In this document: positions 53,394 to 62,833 of the stretch, in pieces | Numbering within the stretch: the stretch's first letter is position 1 | Layout: every line of letters begins with the position of its first letter | Assembly: GCA_963709485.1 (NCBI GenBank) | Contig: CAVPWE010000007.1 | Span: forward strand, 616,703-680,702 | Length of the DNA stretch: 64,000 nt | Source: JAXDBM01 sp963709485 | GTDB lineage: Bacteria; Desulfobacterota; Syntrophia; Syntrophales; Fen-1087 | Direction: 5' to 3' | Made by a program: the position numbers and the translations under genes | The notes under the pieces: generated by a model | Databases searched by the model: none | Seen by the model: only the letters and a program-made list of their open reading frames with translations | What the model was told of the DNA's origin: nothing

Positions 53394-54332
53394 CTAAAGT
53401 TTGTTCCCGGACTCACCCCCCTTCGTTCGCTTTCGAAAGTCCAGCCAGACGAAGTAGAGAATCAGGAAGATGCTGCAGACAGCCGACGGGATCGAGGTTT
53501 CCCGGCTGAACAGGGTGAGCGCCAGCCCCCCCGACAGTCCGGAGTTCTTCAGGGTGCCCAGCAGGACCAGGCTGGTGATCCGGTCTCCGCGGATGCCGAG
53601 CAGGCGGGCGGATTTTTCGATCAGCCAGCCCAGCAGAAAGGTGCTGGCAAAGCCGATGAACACAACGGGGGCGAGAAACAGGGGCCGGCTGATCAGGAGA
53701 TCCCGGTTCAGCCCGGTGATGGCGTAAAGAACCAGGAAGAAACACCAGTCCACGATCACGCCCCGCACCGGATCGATCCGCCGCTGCCACCCCTTCCAGA
53801 GAATGATGCGGGAAGCGGCAAGCGGCAGGACGATCAGGTAGAGCATGATCTCGATGAGCTTCCACGTCCCGACAGGCATGGACTCCAGCAGCCCCAGCGC
53901 CATCAGGGGCATGAGGGCCAGGGCGCTCAGATAGCCCCCGACGGTGCCGATCAGGGAATAGGACATGTCCGCCTTCAGAAAGTTCGAGAACGGAATCACC
54001 GCGATGGCCGGCGGAACGGCGGCGATCAGCACGAACCCCGTCCGCAGCGCCTCGTCGCCGATGATCGCTTCGGTCATGATCAGGATGGCGCCGCCCAGGA
54101 TCAGGTAGCTCATGGCGGCGCCGGTCAGGGCGGGCAGGAACAGGGAGCGGGGGGCGCGGAAGATATCGTTCGATACGCCCACCGTCGACAGGGTCATGAT
54201 CAGTGCGATGACGGGCAGGATTGCCGGCTTCATCCATTCGGCCGGCCCGCTGAAGAGAAGCCCGGCCGCGATGGACAGGGAAAAGATGAAGTTCCGGTTG
54301 GTCAGCAGTCGTTTGATTCCGGCCGTTGTCAT
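53394..54332 (-). CDS. bile acid:sodium symporter family (BASS/BART) transporter
   Basis: This 312-residue membrane protein has about nine to ten hydrophobic segments and the BASS-type pattern: PVIALIMTLSTVGVSNDIFR in the first third, IAAVPPAIAVIPFSNFLKAD in the middle, and LLGTLKNSGLSGGLALTLF near the end. The last segment is very typical (thLGLLNSGLagaLa-like). Substrates in the family range from bile acids to pantothenate and organic acids; an organic-acid substrate would fit the acyl-CoA synthetase downstream, but this is inference. No substrate-specific residue can be read. Confidence 0.75.
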   Translation of the reverse strand: MTTAGIKRLLTNRNFIFSLSIAAGLLFSGPAEWMKPAILPVIALIMTLSTVGVSNDIFRAPRSLFLPALTGAAMSYLILGGAILIMTEAIIGDEALRTGFVLIAAVPPAIAVIPFSNFLKADMSYSLIGTVGGYLSALALMPLMALGLLESMPVGTWKLIEIMLYLIVLPLAASRIILWKGWQRRIDPVRGVIVDWCFFLVLYAITGLNRDLLISRPLFLAPVVFIGFASTFLLGWLIEKSARLLGIRGDRITSLVLLGTLKNSGLSGGLALTLFSRETSIPSAVCSIFLILYFVWLDFRKRTKGGESGNKL

Positions 54333-54492
54333 GGTATTCGCGACCCGTTTGAAAAGGTTTCGTCCGCCGGAGGCCGCCGCGCGTCGAATGTGAATGAGGC
54401 GTCCCTGAAGAATACGCTTTAAATTATCATTGAATGTCGCTAAAATGCCAGCAAATTATCGAACACAAATTATCGGGCAATGGGGAGGAAAC

Positions 54493-55422
54493 ATGGCGGC
54501 CAGGATCGGGCTTGCACTGGGGAGCGGCTCCGCGCGCGGCTGGGCGCATATCGGCGTCATCCGGCGTTTGCAGGAGGAGGGGATCGGGATCGACCTGGTG
54601 TGCGGAACCTCGATCGGGGCCGTTGTCGCCGGCGCCTATGCCGCGGATTTTCTGGACCCGATGGACAACTGGGTCCGCGAGATGACCTGGTCGGACATCC
54701 TGGGCTTCATGGACGTGACCGTGCCGCGCTCGGGCCTGATCGAGGGGGGAAAGATCATCCAGTATTTTCGGGAAAACCTCTCCGATTCGCGCATCGAGGA
54801 CCTGCCGATCCCCTTCGGCGCTGTCGCCACGGACCTGAAGACGGGCAAGGAGCTCTGGCTGCAGAAGGGTTCCCTGATGGATGCCATTCGGGGCAGCATG
54901 TCCCTGCCGGGGATTCTGACCCCCTGCCAGCGCAACGGCCAGTGGCTGGTGGACGGGGGCCTGGTCAACCCCGTTCCCGTGTCGCTGTGCCGCGCCATGG
55001 GCGCCGATCTGGTCATCGCCGTCAACCTGAATTCCGACATCATGGGGAAGCCCAGATTCACCCGGATGCCCGGTCAGCCGCCGCCCGAGGAAGCGGCGCC
55101 GGAGGATCTGCCCCTGCCGAAAAAGCTGGCGGCCTTTTTCAACGGCGGCCTGAAAGAGGCCAAGATGTCTCTTCTGAAGCGTTTCGGACCGTCCAGGACG
55201 GACCGGGTGCCCTCCCTGTTCGAAGTCATCGCCATGTCCATCAACATCATGCAGGACCGGATCACCCGGCAGCGGCTGGCCGGAGAGCCGCCCGATGTCC
55301 TGGTCTCGCCGCGCCTGAACCACATCGGCCTGCTGGAATTCAACCGGGCCGCCGAAACGATCGATGAGGGCCGCCGCTCCATGGAGCGCATGATGCCGCT
55401 CCTCAGGGACATGCTGGAATAG
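54493..55422 (+). CDS. patatin-like phospholipase (RssA family)
   Basis: The ATG at 54493, after GGGGAGGAAAC, gives 309 residues beginning MAARIGLALGSGSARGWAHI; an earlier in-frame ATG at 54430 is less likely. The catalytic dyad is the serine of GTSIG (CGTSIGAVVAGAY) and the aspartate of DGG (WLVDGGLVNPVPV). The oxyanion-hole GSGSARG is also present. Enzymes of this group are soluble or membrane-associated lipid hydrolases. The substrate is unknown. It is divergent from the BASS transporter gene. Confidence 0.88.
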   Translation: MAARIGLALGSGSARGWAHIGVIRRLQEEGIGIDLVCGTSIGAVVAGAYAADFLDPMDNWVREMTWSDILGFMDVTVPRSGLIEGGKIIQYFRENLSDSRIEDLPIPFGAVATDLKTGKELWLQKGSLMDAIRGSMSLPGILTPCQRNGQWLVDGGLVNPVPVSLCRAMGADLVIAVNLNSDIMGKPRFTRMPGQPPPEEAAPEDLPLPKKLAAFFNGGLKEAKMSLLKRFGPSRTDRVPSLFEVIAMSINIMQDRITRQRLAGEPPDVLVSPRLNHIGLLEFNRAAETIDEGRRSMERMMPLLRDMLE

Positions 55423-55536
55423 GAAAGCCCGCATCGGAAGAACGCGGACCGGATTGCGTTTCTGCCCGCGCCGCCGCGGCGCATGCCGCCGGTCGCCGCA
55501 CGCCTCAGGGTCCGTGCAGCCCGCTCCCGCGCTCGC

Positions 55537-56865
55537 TCAGGACAACTCCGGCGTTGAGATCCCGTTCAGCCATCCCTGCAGGTCCGCCAGGGCGCGGTCG
55601 GCGTAGGCCTTGCCCCGGTCCTTCCGGGGAACGTTTCCCGGCAGCGGCGGAAAAAGTCCGAAGTTGACGTTCATCGGCTGATAGTCCCGGGCGTCCGCGT
55701 CGGCGATGTGATGCAGCAGCGCCCCCAGGGCCGTCGTGCCCGGGGGCAGGGGAACATCCCTGCCGTCCCGGATCAGGGGGGCATTCAGGCCGGCCAGGAG
55801 GCCCGTGGCGGCCGATTCCACGTATCCTTCGACCCCCGTGATCTGCCCGGCGAACAGGATGCTTCCGCGCGAGCGGAGCTGGAGGGTTTTTGCGAGCAGG
55901 GCAGGGGCGTTGATGAAGGTGTTGCGGTGGATGCTGCCGTAGCGGGCGAACTCTGCCTGCTCCAGCCCCGGGATCATCCGGAAGATCCGCCGCTGCTCCA
56001 GCCAGGTCAGCCGGGTTTGGAAGCCCACCATGTTGAACATCGTCATCGCCCGGTTCTCCGGTCGGAGCTGGACGACCGCGCAGGGCTTCCTTCCGGTTTT
56101 CGGGTTGACGAGGCCGACGGGCTTCATCGGTCCGAAGAGCAGCGTCCGGACCCCCCGCCGGGCCATGACCTCCACGGGCAGGCAGCCCTCAAAGCATTTT
56201 ACCGATTCGAAGGACCGGACCGGCGTCTCCTCCCCTTCCGTCAGGTTCTTCCAGAAGCGCTCGTAGTCGTCCTTTTCCAGGGGGCAGTTCAGGTAGTCCC
56301 CGTCCCCGCTCTCGTAGCGCGATGCGCGGAAGACCTTTGCGGGGTCGATGGAATCCGCCTCGACGATCGGCGAGATGGCGTCGTAGAAGTAGAGCGCATC
56401 CGCGCCGGTGAGCCGCCCGATGGCCCGGGCGAGCGGATCGGAGGTCAGCGGCCCGGTGGCGATGATCACCGGCCCTCCGTCCGGGATGTCCGTGACCTCT
56501 TCCCGGACAATCCGCAGCTCCGGCCGCGACGACAGGCGGTTTTCGATGTGGCGGGAAAATTCGGTCCGGTTGACGGCCAGGGCCCTGCCGGCCGGGACCG
56601 CCGTGGCGTCAGCGGCCTCCAGGATCAGCGAATCCAGGAGGCGCATTTCCTCCTTGAGCAGGCCGACGGCATTTTCCCGGCTGGCGGCGCGCAGCGAGTT
56701 GCTGCAGACGAGTTCCGCCAGCAGCGGCGACTGGTGGGCCGGCGAAAACCGCCGCGGCCGCATCTCGTAAAGAACCGCTGAATGCCCCCGCCGGGCGATC
56801 TGCCACGCCGCCTCGCAGCCGGCCAAGCCGCCGCCGACAATGACAATGGGGGCGCCGGGCGTCAT
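55537..56865 (-). CDS. trmFO: methylenetetrahydrofolate-tRNA-(uracil54-C5)-methyltransferase TrmFO
   Basis: This 442-residue flavoprotein has the FAD-binding IVIVGGGLAGCEAAWQIA at the N-terminus and PAHQSPLLAELVCSNSLRAA. The C-terminal half has GQITGVEGYVESAATGLLAG. It makes m5U54 in tRNA using methylenetetrahydrofolate. It is downstream of topA with a 31-base gap, as in many anaerobes and Firmicutes. Confidence 0.95.
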   Translation of the reverse strand: MTPGAPIVIVGGGLAGCEAAWQIARRGHSAVLYEMRPRRFSPAHQSPLLAELVCSNSLRAASRENAVGLLKEEMRLLDSLILEAADATAVPAGRALAVNRTEFSRHIENRLSSRPELRIVREEVTDIPDGGPVIIATGPLTSDPLARAIGRLTGADALYFYDAISPIVEADSIDPAKVFRASRYESGDGDYLNCPLEKDDYERFWKNLTEGEETPVRSFESVKCFEGCLPVEVMARRGVRTLLFGPMKPVGLVNPKTGRKPCAVVQLRPENRAMTMFNMVGFQTRLTWLEQRRIFRMIPGLEQAEFARYGSIHRNTFINAPALLAKTLQLRSRGSILFAGQITGVEGYVESAATGLLAGLNAPLIRDGRDVPLPPGTTALGALLHHIADADARDYQPMNVNFGLFPPLPGNVPRKDRGKAYADRALADLQGWLNGISTPELS

Positions 56866-56896
56866 CGCGGAACCGGGGTGCCTGCCGCCTGGCGGG

Positions 56897-59230
56897 CTAA
56901 GCCTTGGTCTTCATGATATTCTTGCATTCGGGGTAGCCGGTGCATCCGAGGAAAGATCCGAACCGCCCCCGCCGGACAGCCATGGGACGGCCGCATTTTT
57001 CGCAGGGCGTGTCCGTCACTTCCGCCTCCCGCGTCCGCGCGCCGCCGCCCTGGCCCTTTTTGATCTTCACGATGTTCTGGCATTCGGGGTAGCCGGAGCA
57101 GCCGAGAAAGGCGCCGTACCGGCCCTTTTTGACGACCATGGGACGGCCGCATTTTTCGCAGGGGACGTCGCTGACCTCCTCCTTCACGGGCGTGATCGCG
57201 CCGTTTTCGTCCTTTCTGATATTGACGACATTCCTGCATTCGGGGTAGCCCGAGCAGCCGAGAAAGGTCCCGAACCGGCCGTTCTTGACGGCCATGGGGC
57301 GCCCGCACTTGTCGCAGACATGGTCCGACTCGACGGTCTGGGGCTCCGGCGGGACGATCTCCCCTTCTTCGTTGCGGGTGAAGTTCCCCGTGTTTTTGCA
57401 GTCCGGGTAGTTCGAACAGGCCAGGAACTCTCCGTTCCTCCCCCACTTGATCACCATGGGGCTGCCGCATTTGTCGCACACGAGTTCGGTCGGCGTCTCC
57501 TGCCCCTTCAGCTTCCGCATGTCCGTTTTGGCCTTTTTCAGCTCCTTTTCGAAAGGAAGGTAGAACCCGGTCAGCGTTTCGTGGCGCGTCATTTTGCCCG
57601 CCTCGATCATGTCGAGCTGGCTCTCCAGCGAAGCAGTGAAGGCGACATCGAGCTCCCGGGGGAAATTCTTGACCAGGAGTTCCGTGACGATGCCGCCCAG
57701 ATCGGTGGGGTGAAAACGCCCCTTTTCCAGCCGGACGTATTCCCGGTCCTGGATCGTGCCGAGGATCGCCGCATAGGTGCTCGGACGGCCGATGCCCCGC
57801 TCCTCCAGCTCGCGGACCAGCGACGCCTCCGTGAATCGGGGCGGCGGTTGTGTGAATTTCTGTTCCGGCTTGAGCGCGAGCAGCTTCAGGATTTCCCGCT
57901 CCGACAGGTTGGGCAGCAGCTTGCCGAACTCGCCGTCCTCGCCGTTGCCGTTGCCGTTGTCCTTGCCCTCCGTGTAGACGATCGTGAATCCCGCGAACTT
58001 CATGACCGAGCCCTGGGCGCGAAAGAGGCAGTTGGCAGCGGAGATGTCGATTGTGGTCTGGTCGAAGACGGCCGGGTTCATCTGGCTGGCGACAAAACGG
58101 TTCCAGATGAGCTGGTAGAGCCGGAACTGGTCGCCGTTCAGGTGGGCCTTGATGTCCTGGGGCTTGTAGGCCATGGAGGAAGGCCGAATGGCCTCGTGGG
58201 CATCCTGCGTTGTGCCGGTGTTCTTGTAGGCCCGGGCTTTGGCGGGCAGGTATCCCGGTTCGTAGTTCTCCCGAATGTACGACCGGGCCGCCCGCAGGGC
58301 TTCGTCGGCGATGCGCACGGAATCGGTCCGCATGTAGGTGATCAGGCCCACGGACCCCTCTTTGCCCAGTTCGATCCCTTCGTAGAGCTTCTGCGCCACG
58401 CTCATCGTCTTTTTTGCGGAGAAGCCCAGTTTCCGGGAGGCCTCCTGCTGGAGCTTGCTGGTCGTGAAGGGCGGTGAGGGGGAGCGCCGTGTCTCCTTCT
58501 TCTCCACGCGGGCCACCACGAAGGGCACGTTTTTCAGCGTTTCCACGAGGGCGTCCGACTGGGCCCCGGTGCCGACCTTTGCCTTCTTGTCGTCGATCTT
58601 TATGAGGCGGGCCTCGACGGGGGGCGGGTTGGCGCCCTCCAGCGTCGCCGTGATGTTCCAGTACTCCTCGGCAACGAACTTCCGGATTTCCTCCTCGCGG
58701 TCGCAGATCATGCGGACCGCGACGGACTGGACGCGCCCGGCGCTCAGCCCGCGCTTGACCTTTTCCCAGAGGAGAGGGCTGATCTTGTACCCCACCAGCC
58801 GGTCCAGGATCCGGCGGGTCTGCTGGGCCTCGTATTTGTTGAAGTCGAGTTCCGTGGGATGGCCGAGGGCCTCCAGGATCGTGTTTTTCGTCAGGTCGTT
58901 GAAGAGGACCCGGTAGATCTTCGTGTCCTTCCGGCCGACCTCATCGGCAATGTGCCAGGCGATTGCCTCGCCCTCGCGGTCCGGGTCGGGGGCCAGAAAG
59001 ATGTTCGTGACGCCCCGGGCCGCCTTCTTCAGTTCCGACAGGGTCTTCTTCTTGGTTTCGATCACCTGGTACGTGGGCGTGAAATCCTGCTTCATGTCGA
59101 TGCCCAGGGCGCTCTTCGGGAGGTCCTTGACATGCCCCATGGAGGCGCGGACATCGAAGTCCGAGCCGACGTATTTCCGGATGGTTTTCACCTTGGTCGG
59201 CGATTCCACGATGATAAGAGAGTCGGGCAT
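56897..59230 (-). CDS. topA: DNA topoisomerase I with four zinc ribbons
   Basis: The ATG at 59230 with AAGGAG eleven bases upstream gives 777 residues starting MPDSLIIVESPTKVKTIRKY. The TOPRIM domain has DPDREGEAIAWHIADEVG. The catalytic tyrosine is in GLITYMRTDSVRI. Four C-terminal tetracysteine zinc ribbons follow, the last three with the pattern C-x2-C-G-R-P-M ... G-C-(S/T)-G-Y-P-E-C. It relaxes negative supercoils by single-strand passage. It follows dprA by 8 bases. Confidence 0.96.
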   Translation of the reverse strand: MPDSLIIVESPTKVKTIRKYVGSDFDVRASMGHVKDLPKSALGIDMKQDFTPTYQVIETKKKTLSELKKAARGVTNIFLAPDPDREGEAIAWHIADEVGRKDTKIYRVLFNDLTKNTILEALGHPTELDFNKYEAQQTRRILDRLVGYKISPLLWEKVKRGLSAGRVQSVAVRMICDREEEIRKFVAEEYWNITATLEGANPPPVEARLIKIDDKKAKVGTGAQSDALVETLKNVPFVVARVEKKETRRSPSPPFTTSKLQQEASRKLGFSAKKTMSVAQKLYEGIELGKEGSVGLITYMRTDSVRIADEALRAARSYIRENYEPGYLPAKARAYKNTGTTQDAHEAIRPSSMAYKPQDIKAHLNGDQFRLYQLIWNRFVASQMNPAVFDQTTIDISAANCLFRAQGSVMKFAGFTIVYTEGKDNGNGNGEDGEFGKLLPNLSEREILKLLALKPEQKFTQPPPRFTEASLVRELEERGIGRPSTYAAILGTIQDREYVRLEKGRFHPTDLGGIVTELLVKNFPRELDVAFTASLESQLDMIEAGKMTRHETLTGFYLPFEKELKKAKTDMRKLKGQETPTELVCDKCGSPMVIKWGRNGEFLACSNYPDCKNTGNFTRNEEGEIVPPEPQTVESDHVCDKCGRPMAVKNGRFGTFLGCSGYPECRNVVNIRKDENGAITPVKEEVSDVPCEKCGRPMVVKKGRYGAFLGCSGYPECQNIVKIKKGQGGGARTREAEVTDTPCEKCGRPMAVRRGRFGSFLGCTGYPECKNIMKTKA

Positions 59231-59238
59231 AACGGCTG

Positions 59239-60381
59239 TTACTCCTTGCGTATGTAAGTTTTTCCGGGCTTCTGCTCGATGAGTCCCCGCAGCTCGAGGT
59301 TGAGCAGAGCGCCGAGCACCTCGCGGGCCGGCAGACCGGTCGCTGTGATGATCCGGTCGATGTGCGCAGGTTTTTGCGACAGCGCCTGACAGATGGCTTT
59401 TTCCGCTTCCGTGAGGGCGATGCCCGGCGACGGTCCCTCGCCCGCGTCGTTCCCCTCCGCTTGTTGCGGCCGCGGCGCCGGACGGGCCGGCTTCCTTTCC
59501 CGGTCGACCTGGGGGAGGATCTCCTCGAGGATGTCGTCGACGTTTTCGATCAGTTTGGCCCCCTGCTTGATCAATTGATTGGCGCCCCTCGATCCGGCGG
59601 AATCGATGCTTCCGGGAACGGCAAACACCTCCCGTCCCTGCTCCAGGGCGATGCGGGCGGTGATGAGGGAACCGCTTTTCTGGCTGGCTTCCACGACCAC
59701 CACCCCGAGGGAGATCCCGCTGATGATGCGGTTCCGGGCGGGGAAGTTCGGGGCGTTGGGCGGGGTGCCGAGGGGAAATTCCGAGATCAGCGCGCCCTGC
59801 CGTTCGATCTCGCCGTACAGGCCATCGTTTTCCGGGGGATAGACGACGTCCAGGCCGCATCCCAGAACGGCGATCGTGCGCCCCCTTCCGGCCAGGGCGC
59901 CCCGGTGCGCCGCTGAATCGATGCCCCGCGCCAGGCCGCTGACCACGGTGACGCCCCGCAGGGCCAGCTCGCGGCTCAGCCTTTCCGTTGTGTACTTTCC
60001 GTAGGTGCTGGCCGCCCGGGACCCGACGACGGCCACGCAGACATTGCCCCCGTCGAGGCTGCCCTTTACATAGAGATAGGCCGGGTGATCGTCGGTGGCC
60101 AGGAGCCGCGGCGGATAAAGAGGGTCCCGCGACGTGACGATGGTGACGCCGCCCCGCCCGGCTCTCTCGATCTCCTCATCCACTTTTTTCCAGCCCGTGA
60201 ACGCCTTGATCCGCGAGGCCGACTTCATCCCGATGCCCGGGACGGCCCGCAGCATCGACGTCGGCGCCGCGAATGCTTCCCGGGGGGAGCCGAAGGCGTC
60301 CAGCAGGGTCTGAAAGCCCACGTTGCCGATCCCTTCCACCTGTTTCAGGGCAACCCAGTATTTTAAATCCCGGTTTTGCAT
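59239..60381 (-). CDS. dprA: DNA processing protein DprA
   Basis: The ATG at 60381 is preferred because the GTG at 60429 would start only about 8 bases after the predicted transcription start. The 380-residue protein has an N-terminal SAM/helix-hairpin-helix part (GIGMKSASRIKAF), then the Rossmann-like core with VAVVGSRAASTYGKYTTERL, GLARGIDSAAHRGALAGRGR and KSGSLITARIALEQGREVFA. A winged-helix tail ends it. DprA loads RecA on incoming DNA during transformation. It heads the dprA-topA-trmFO operon. Confidence 0.93.
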   Translation of the reverse strand: MQNRDLKYWVALKQVEGIGNVGFQTLLDAFGSPREAFAAPTSMLRAVPGIGMKSASRIKAFTGWKKVDEEIERAGRGGVTIVTSRDPLYPPRLLATDDHPAYLYVKGSLDGGNVCVAVVGSRAASTYGKYTTERLSRELALRGVTVVSGLARGIDSAAHRGALAGRGRTIAVLGCGLDVVYPPENDGLYGEIERQGALISEFPLGTPPNAPNFPARNRIISGISLGVVVVEASQKSGSLITARIALEQGREVFAVPGSIDSAGSRGANQLIKQGAKLIENVDDILEEILPQVDRERKPARPAPRPQQAEGNDAGEGPSPGIALTEAEKAICQALSQKPAHIDRIITATGLPAREVLGALLNLELRGLIEQKPGKTYIRKE

Positions 60382-60443
60382 CGAAGGATTGTTTCCAGCC
60401 CGTTTTTTCCATGACCGGTCTAAAAGCACGAAAGAGGCGGGAA

Positions 60444-60471
60444 GATATATATGATATTTTCAGGCTGTCAA
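60444..60471 (-). promoter_or_regulatory. promoter of the dprA-topA-trmFO operon
   Basis: Minus-strand TTGACA (60471-60466) and TATATC (60449-60444) are separated by 16 bases. Initiation near 60437 gives a leader of about 56 bases to dprA. Confidence 0.65.
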
Positions 60472-60551
60472 GTAATTTCCGGAAGAATAATCATTGCGTT
60501 CTTTTTTTCTTTGGATTAGAAAGATCGCGATAAAGGATCGGAGAGTGCCTC

Positions 60552-62264
60552 ATGAGGCGGCAATATTGCCTGATTGTTTCCATTGTTTTTCTCATCTTTT
60601 TCCTGATGATCGGCTCTCTGTCCATGCCCAGGATCGTGCGCACCGGCCATGCGGATCCGGCCGATTTGCCGAAGGCGACGAAAACGCCGCCCGCCCTGGA
60701 TTTTTCCCCCAAAGAAATCGATATGGGTTTGCTGACCGCCGGCAGGACACTCCGGGGGGTCGTCACCCTCCGGAACAGCGGCTCCGAGCCGCTGAACTGG
60801 TCGGCGGCCGTGCCCGAAGGCTGGACCGCTTTGAACCGGGAAAGCCTGGGCGGTTCCGTCCGGAACGATCCTGCGGAGCTGCAGGTCCGGCTCAGGATGC
60901 TCAGGGACGAGCCGTCCGATCAAAAGGCCGGAAGCGAAAAATCGCCCTTTCCGGTCCAACTGATCCTTGAAGCGGGCGATCAGGTTATGACCGCGACCAG
61001 GAGCATGGATACGGGCGAACACCGGGAAACGGTTCGCCTGCAGTCGAACGGGGGCTCCGGCGCCCTTCACTTCAGTTTCCGGCTGGTGGACAAAAACGCG
61101 GAACCGCTGATCGGCATCAACCCGGCCCGGGTGGATTTCGGAGTGGCGGTGCAGGGCGAGCAGGTCAGCCGAAGGGTCAGGCTGAGCAATCAGGGGTGGA
61201 ACACGCTGAAATGGAAGGCCGTCTACGGGGTGAAACCGGACCGGGGCGACAGGGCGCCGGCCGTCCGCGGCAAGCTGGTTTCCTTTTTCAATGATGAAGT
61301 CCCCGGAGCCGTTCCCTACGCGGCGCCCCGGTATCTGAAGGACCGGCTGGAGCTGAACGGAAAATGGACCCAGGAGCAGGGGTATCCGTCCGCGCCGGAG
61401 GAAGGCGGCTCGTTGCGTTACCGCTTTTCGGGAACCGGCGTTTCCGTTTATTTCCGGAAAGGCCCCGACAAGGGTCAACTGGCCGTTTTCCTGGATGACA
61501 AATTCCTCTTTCAGCAGGATGCCCTCGCGGAGCACGCGGAATGTGCCGAATTCCTGGTGGCCGAGGGGCTTCCGAATGCAGTCCACACCCTGGTGCTGGT
61601 GAACCGGAACGCCCCGGTCGCCGTGGAAGGCATCCGGGTTTACGGAAGCAACATCGTGAAGCTGCACGGCGCCGGCATCGCCCTGTCCCCCCGGGAAGGC
61701 GTTGTGACCCGCCAGACCAATTATGTCAACATCACGGTCGATACCCGCAAGCTGGCCCCGGGAAATTATGGGGGCTTCATCGACTTCGATTCCAATGGCG
61801 GTCAGGCGGTTGTGGAGCTTTCCCTGGACATTGTGCAGGACAATGTTCCGAAAATAATGGACGTCTACCGGTATGTGCGGGAGTCGGATTATTTTTTGAC
61901 GACCAATCCGCAGGCCGAGTCGTCCCTGCTGCAGACGCGGGGATACCGGAAGCAGGGCGTCGCTTTCCGCCTTTTCAGCCCCGGCGTCCCCGGGACAACC
62001 GAATTCTACCGGTGGTTTCACCCGACCCGGGAGGACCATTTTTACGGGTACCATTTAAAGAGTGCGAAACGGTCCATGCAGGGCTACATCCTGGAGGGGA
62101 CCATCGGCAACATCGCCACGTCCCGGCTGACGGCCACGCGGGAGCTCTATCGCTGGTATCATCCCGCCAGGAAACAGTATTTTTTCAGCGTTGACCCGAA
62201 AGGCGAAGGCATTCAGAAAAAAGGATATCAATTCGACGGGATTGCCGGGTATGTGCGCCCCTGA
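60552..62264 (+). CDS. exported protein with Ig-like domains and three 47-residue C-terminal repeats
   Basis: This 570-residue protein has an N-terminal hydrophobic segment (QYCLIVSIVFLIFFLMIGSL) that is a signal anchor or signal peptide. Two similar beta-sandwich segments follow (ALDFSPKEIDMGLLTAGRTL and INPARVDFGVAVQGEQVSRR), resembling ASH/choice-of-anchor domains. The C-terminus has three repeats starting at Y439, Y486 and Y533, exactly 47 residues apart, of the pattern YR(Y/W)... with FYGY, YFFSV or YFLTT. This matches the DUF5648-type beta-propeller-like repeat of secreted proteins. No enzyme motif is seen. An extracellular binding role is plausible. Confidence 0.72.
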   Translation: MRRQYCLIVSIVFLIFFLMIGSLSMPRIVRTGHADPADLPKATKTPPALDFSPKEIDMGLLTAGRTLRGVVTLRNSGSEPLNWSAAVPEGWTALNRESLGGSVRNDPAELQVRLRMLRDEPSDQKAGSEKSPFPVQLILEAGDQVMTATRSMDTGEHRETVRLQSNGGSGALHFSFRLVDKNAEPLIGINPARVDFGVAVQGEQVSRRVRLSNQGWNTLKWKAVYGVKPDRGDRAPAVRGKLVSFFNDEVPGAVPYAAPRYLKDRLELNGKWTQEQGYPSAPEEGGSLRYRFSGTGVSVYFRKGPDKGQLAVFLDDKFLFQQDALAEHAECAEFLVAEGLPNAVHTLVLVNRNAPVAVEGIRVYGSNIVKLHGAGIALSPREGVVTRQTNYVNITVDTRKLAPGNYGGFIDFDSNGGQAVVELSLDIVQDNVPKIMDVYRYVRESDYFLTTNPQAESSLLQTRGYRKQGVAFRLFSPGVPGTTEFYRWFHPTREDHFYGYHLKSAKRSMQGYILEGTIGNIATSRLTATRELYRWYHPARKQYFFSVDPKGEGIQKKGYQFDGIAGYVRP

Positions 62265-62283
62265 AAACCGCCATGATTTGGTC

Positions 62284-62312
62284 TTGACAAAACGCGCCAA
62301 AGGGGTTATTTA
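62284..62312 (+). promoter_or_regulatory. promoter of the four-gene tRNA array
   Basis: TTGACA (62284-62289) and TATTTA (62307-62312) are separated by 17 bases. Initiation near 62319 would put tRNA-Arg 27 bases downstream. No second promoter is needed for the other tRNAs. Confidence 0.7.
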
Positions 62313-62345
62313 GCCTGCTCTTTAAGCAGGAGTGAAGCCGCATGC

Positions 62346-62422
<77 letters not shown>

Positions 62423-62428
62423 TATAAT

Positions 62429-62506
62429 GGTGGGTGTAGCTCAAATGGTCAGAGTGCCGGGTTGTGGCCCCGGAGGCTGAGGGTTCAAGTCCCTTCACTC
62501 ACCCCA
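62429..62506 (+). tRNA. tRNA-His, anticodon GTG
   Basis: The acceptor GTGGGTG pairs with CACTCAC, and an extra G at position -1 faces the C73 discriminator, the mark of tRNA-His. The anticodon stem CCGGG/CCCGG holds TTGTGGC (anticodon GTG). CCA is encoded. Confidence 0.95.
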
Positions 62507-62537
62507 TTTTTTCACGGTTGTGAAGGCGACGGAACAC

Positions 62538-62614
62538 GCGCCCGTAGCTCAGCCGGATAGAGTCGCAGACTTCGAATCTGTTGGTCGTACGTTCGAGTCG
62601 TACCGGGCGCGCCA
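62538..62614 (+). tRNA. tRNA-Arg, anticodon TCG
   Basis: The acceptor GCGCCCG pairs with CGGGCGC. The anticodon stem GCAGA/TCTGT holds CTTCGAA (anticodon TCG, reading CGA). The D stem has one G-T pair. CCA is encoded. Confidence 0.93.
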
Positions 62615-62658
62615 GATAAAGGACGGAATCACAGGACGACCGTATTTCGATAAAATGT

Positions 62659-62734
62659 GGGCCCTTAGCTCAGCCGGTAGAGCAACTGACTCTTAATCAG
62701 TAGGTTGTCGGTTCGATCCCGACAGGGCTCACCA
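62659..62734 (+). tRNA. tRNA-Lys, anticodon CTT
   Basis: The acceptor GGGCCCT pairs with AGGGCTC (one G-T pair). The anticodon stem ACTGA/TCAGT holds CTCTTAA (anticodon CTT). CCA is encoded. It is the last gene of the array, after which the base composition becomes AT-richer. Confidence 0.95.
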
Positions 62735-62742
62735 GTAAAATC

Positions 62743-62783
62743 AAGGGGTTGCGAATTCATGAATTTGCCGCCCCTTCTTTTTT
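62743..62783 (+). terminator. terminator of the tRNA array
   Basis: AAGGGG (62743-62748) pairs with CCCCTT (62771-62776), enclosing an AATTCATGAATT palindrome, and is followed by CTTTTTT. Confidence 0.7.
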
Positions 62784-62833
62784 GCCTTTTGCTTGCTACA
62801 ACTTGCTACATTTAGTGTGAGGAAACCATACTT

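Noticed and set aside
55440..55520. GC-rich palindrome between the patatin gene and trmFO as terminator
   Set aside because: A stem can be drawn (GCGCCG-CCG-CGGCGC) but neither strand has a T-run, so termination is not supported.
56840..58477. 545-codon open frame antisense to trmFO and topA
   Set aside because: It repeats the pattern of the zinc-ribbon region of topA read backwards (repetitive FGVAGA units), so it is a shadow.
60516..62054. 512-codon open frame antisense to the exported repeat protein
   Set aside because: The sense protein has a signal peptide and regular repeats. The antisense frame has neither.
62792..62810. CTTGCTACA direct repeat as an attachment core
   Set aside because: The copies are adjacent and only 9 bases long. 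Attachment cores flank an island and match the tRNA end, which these do not.
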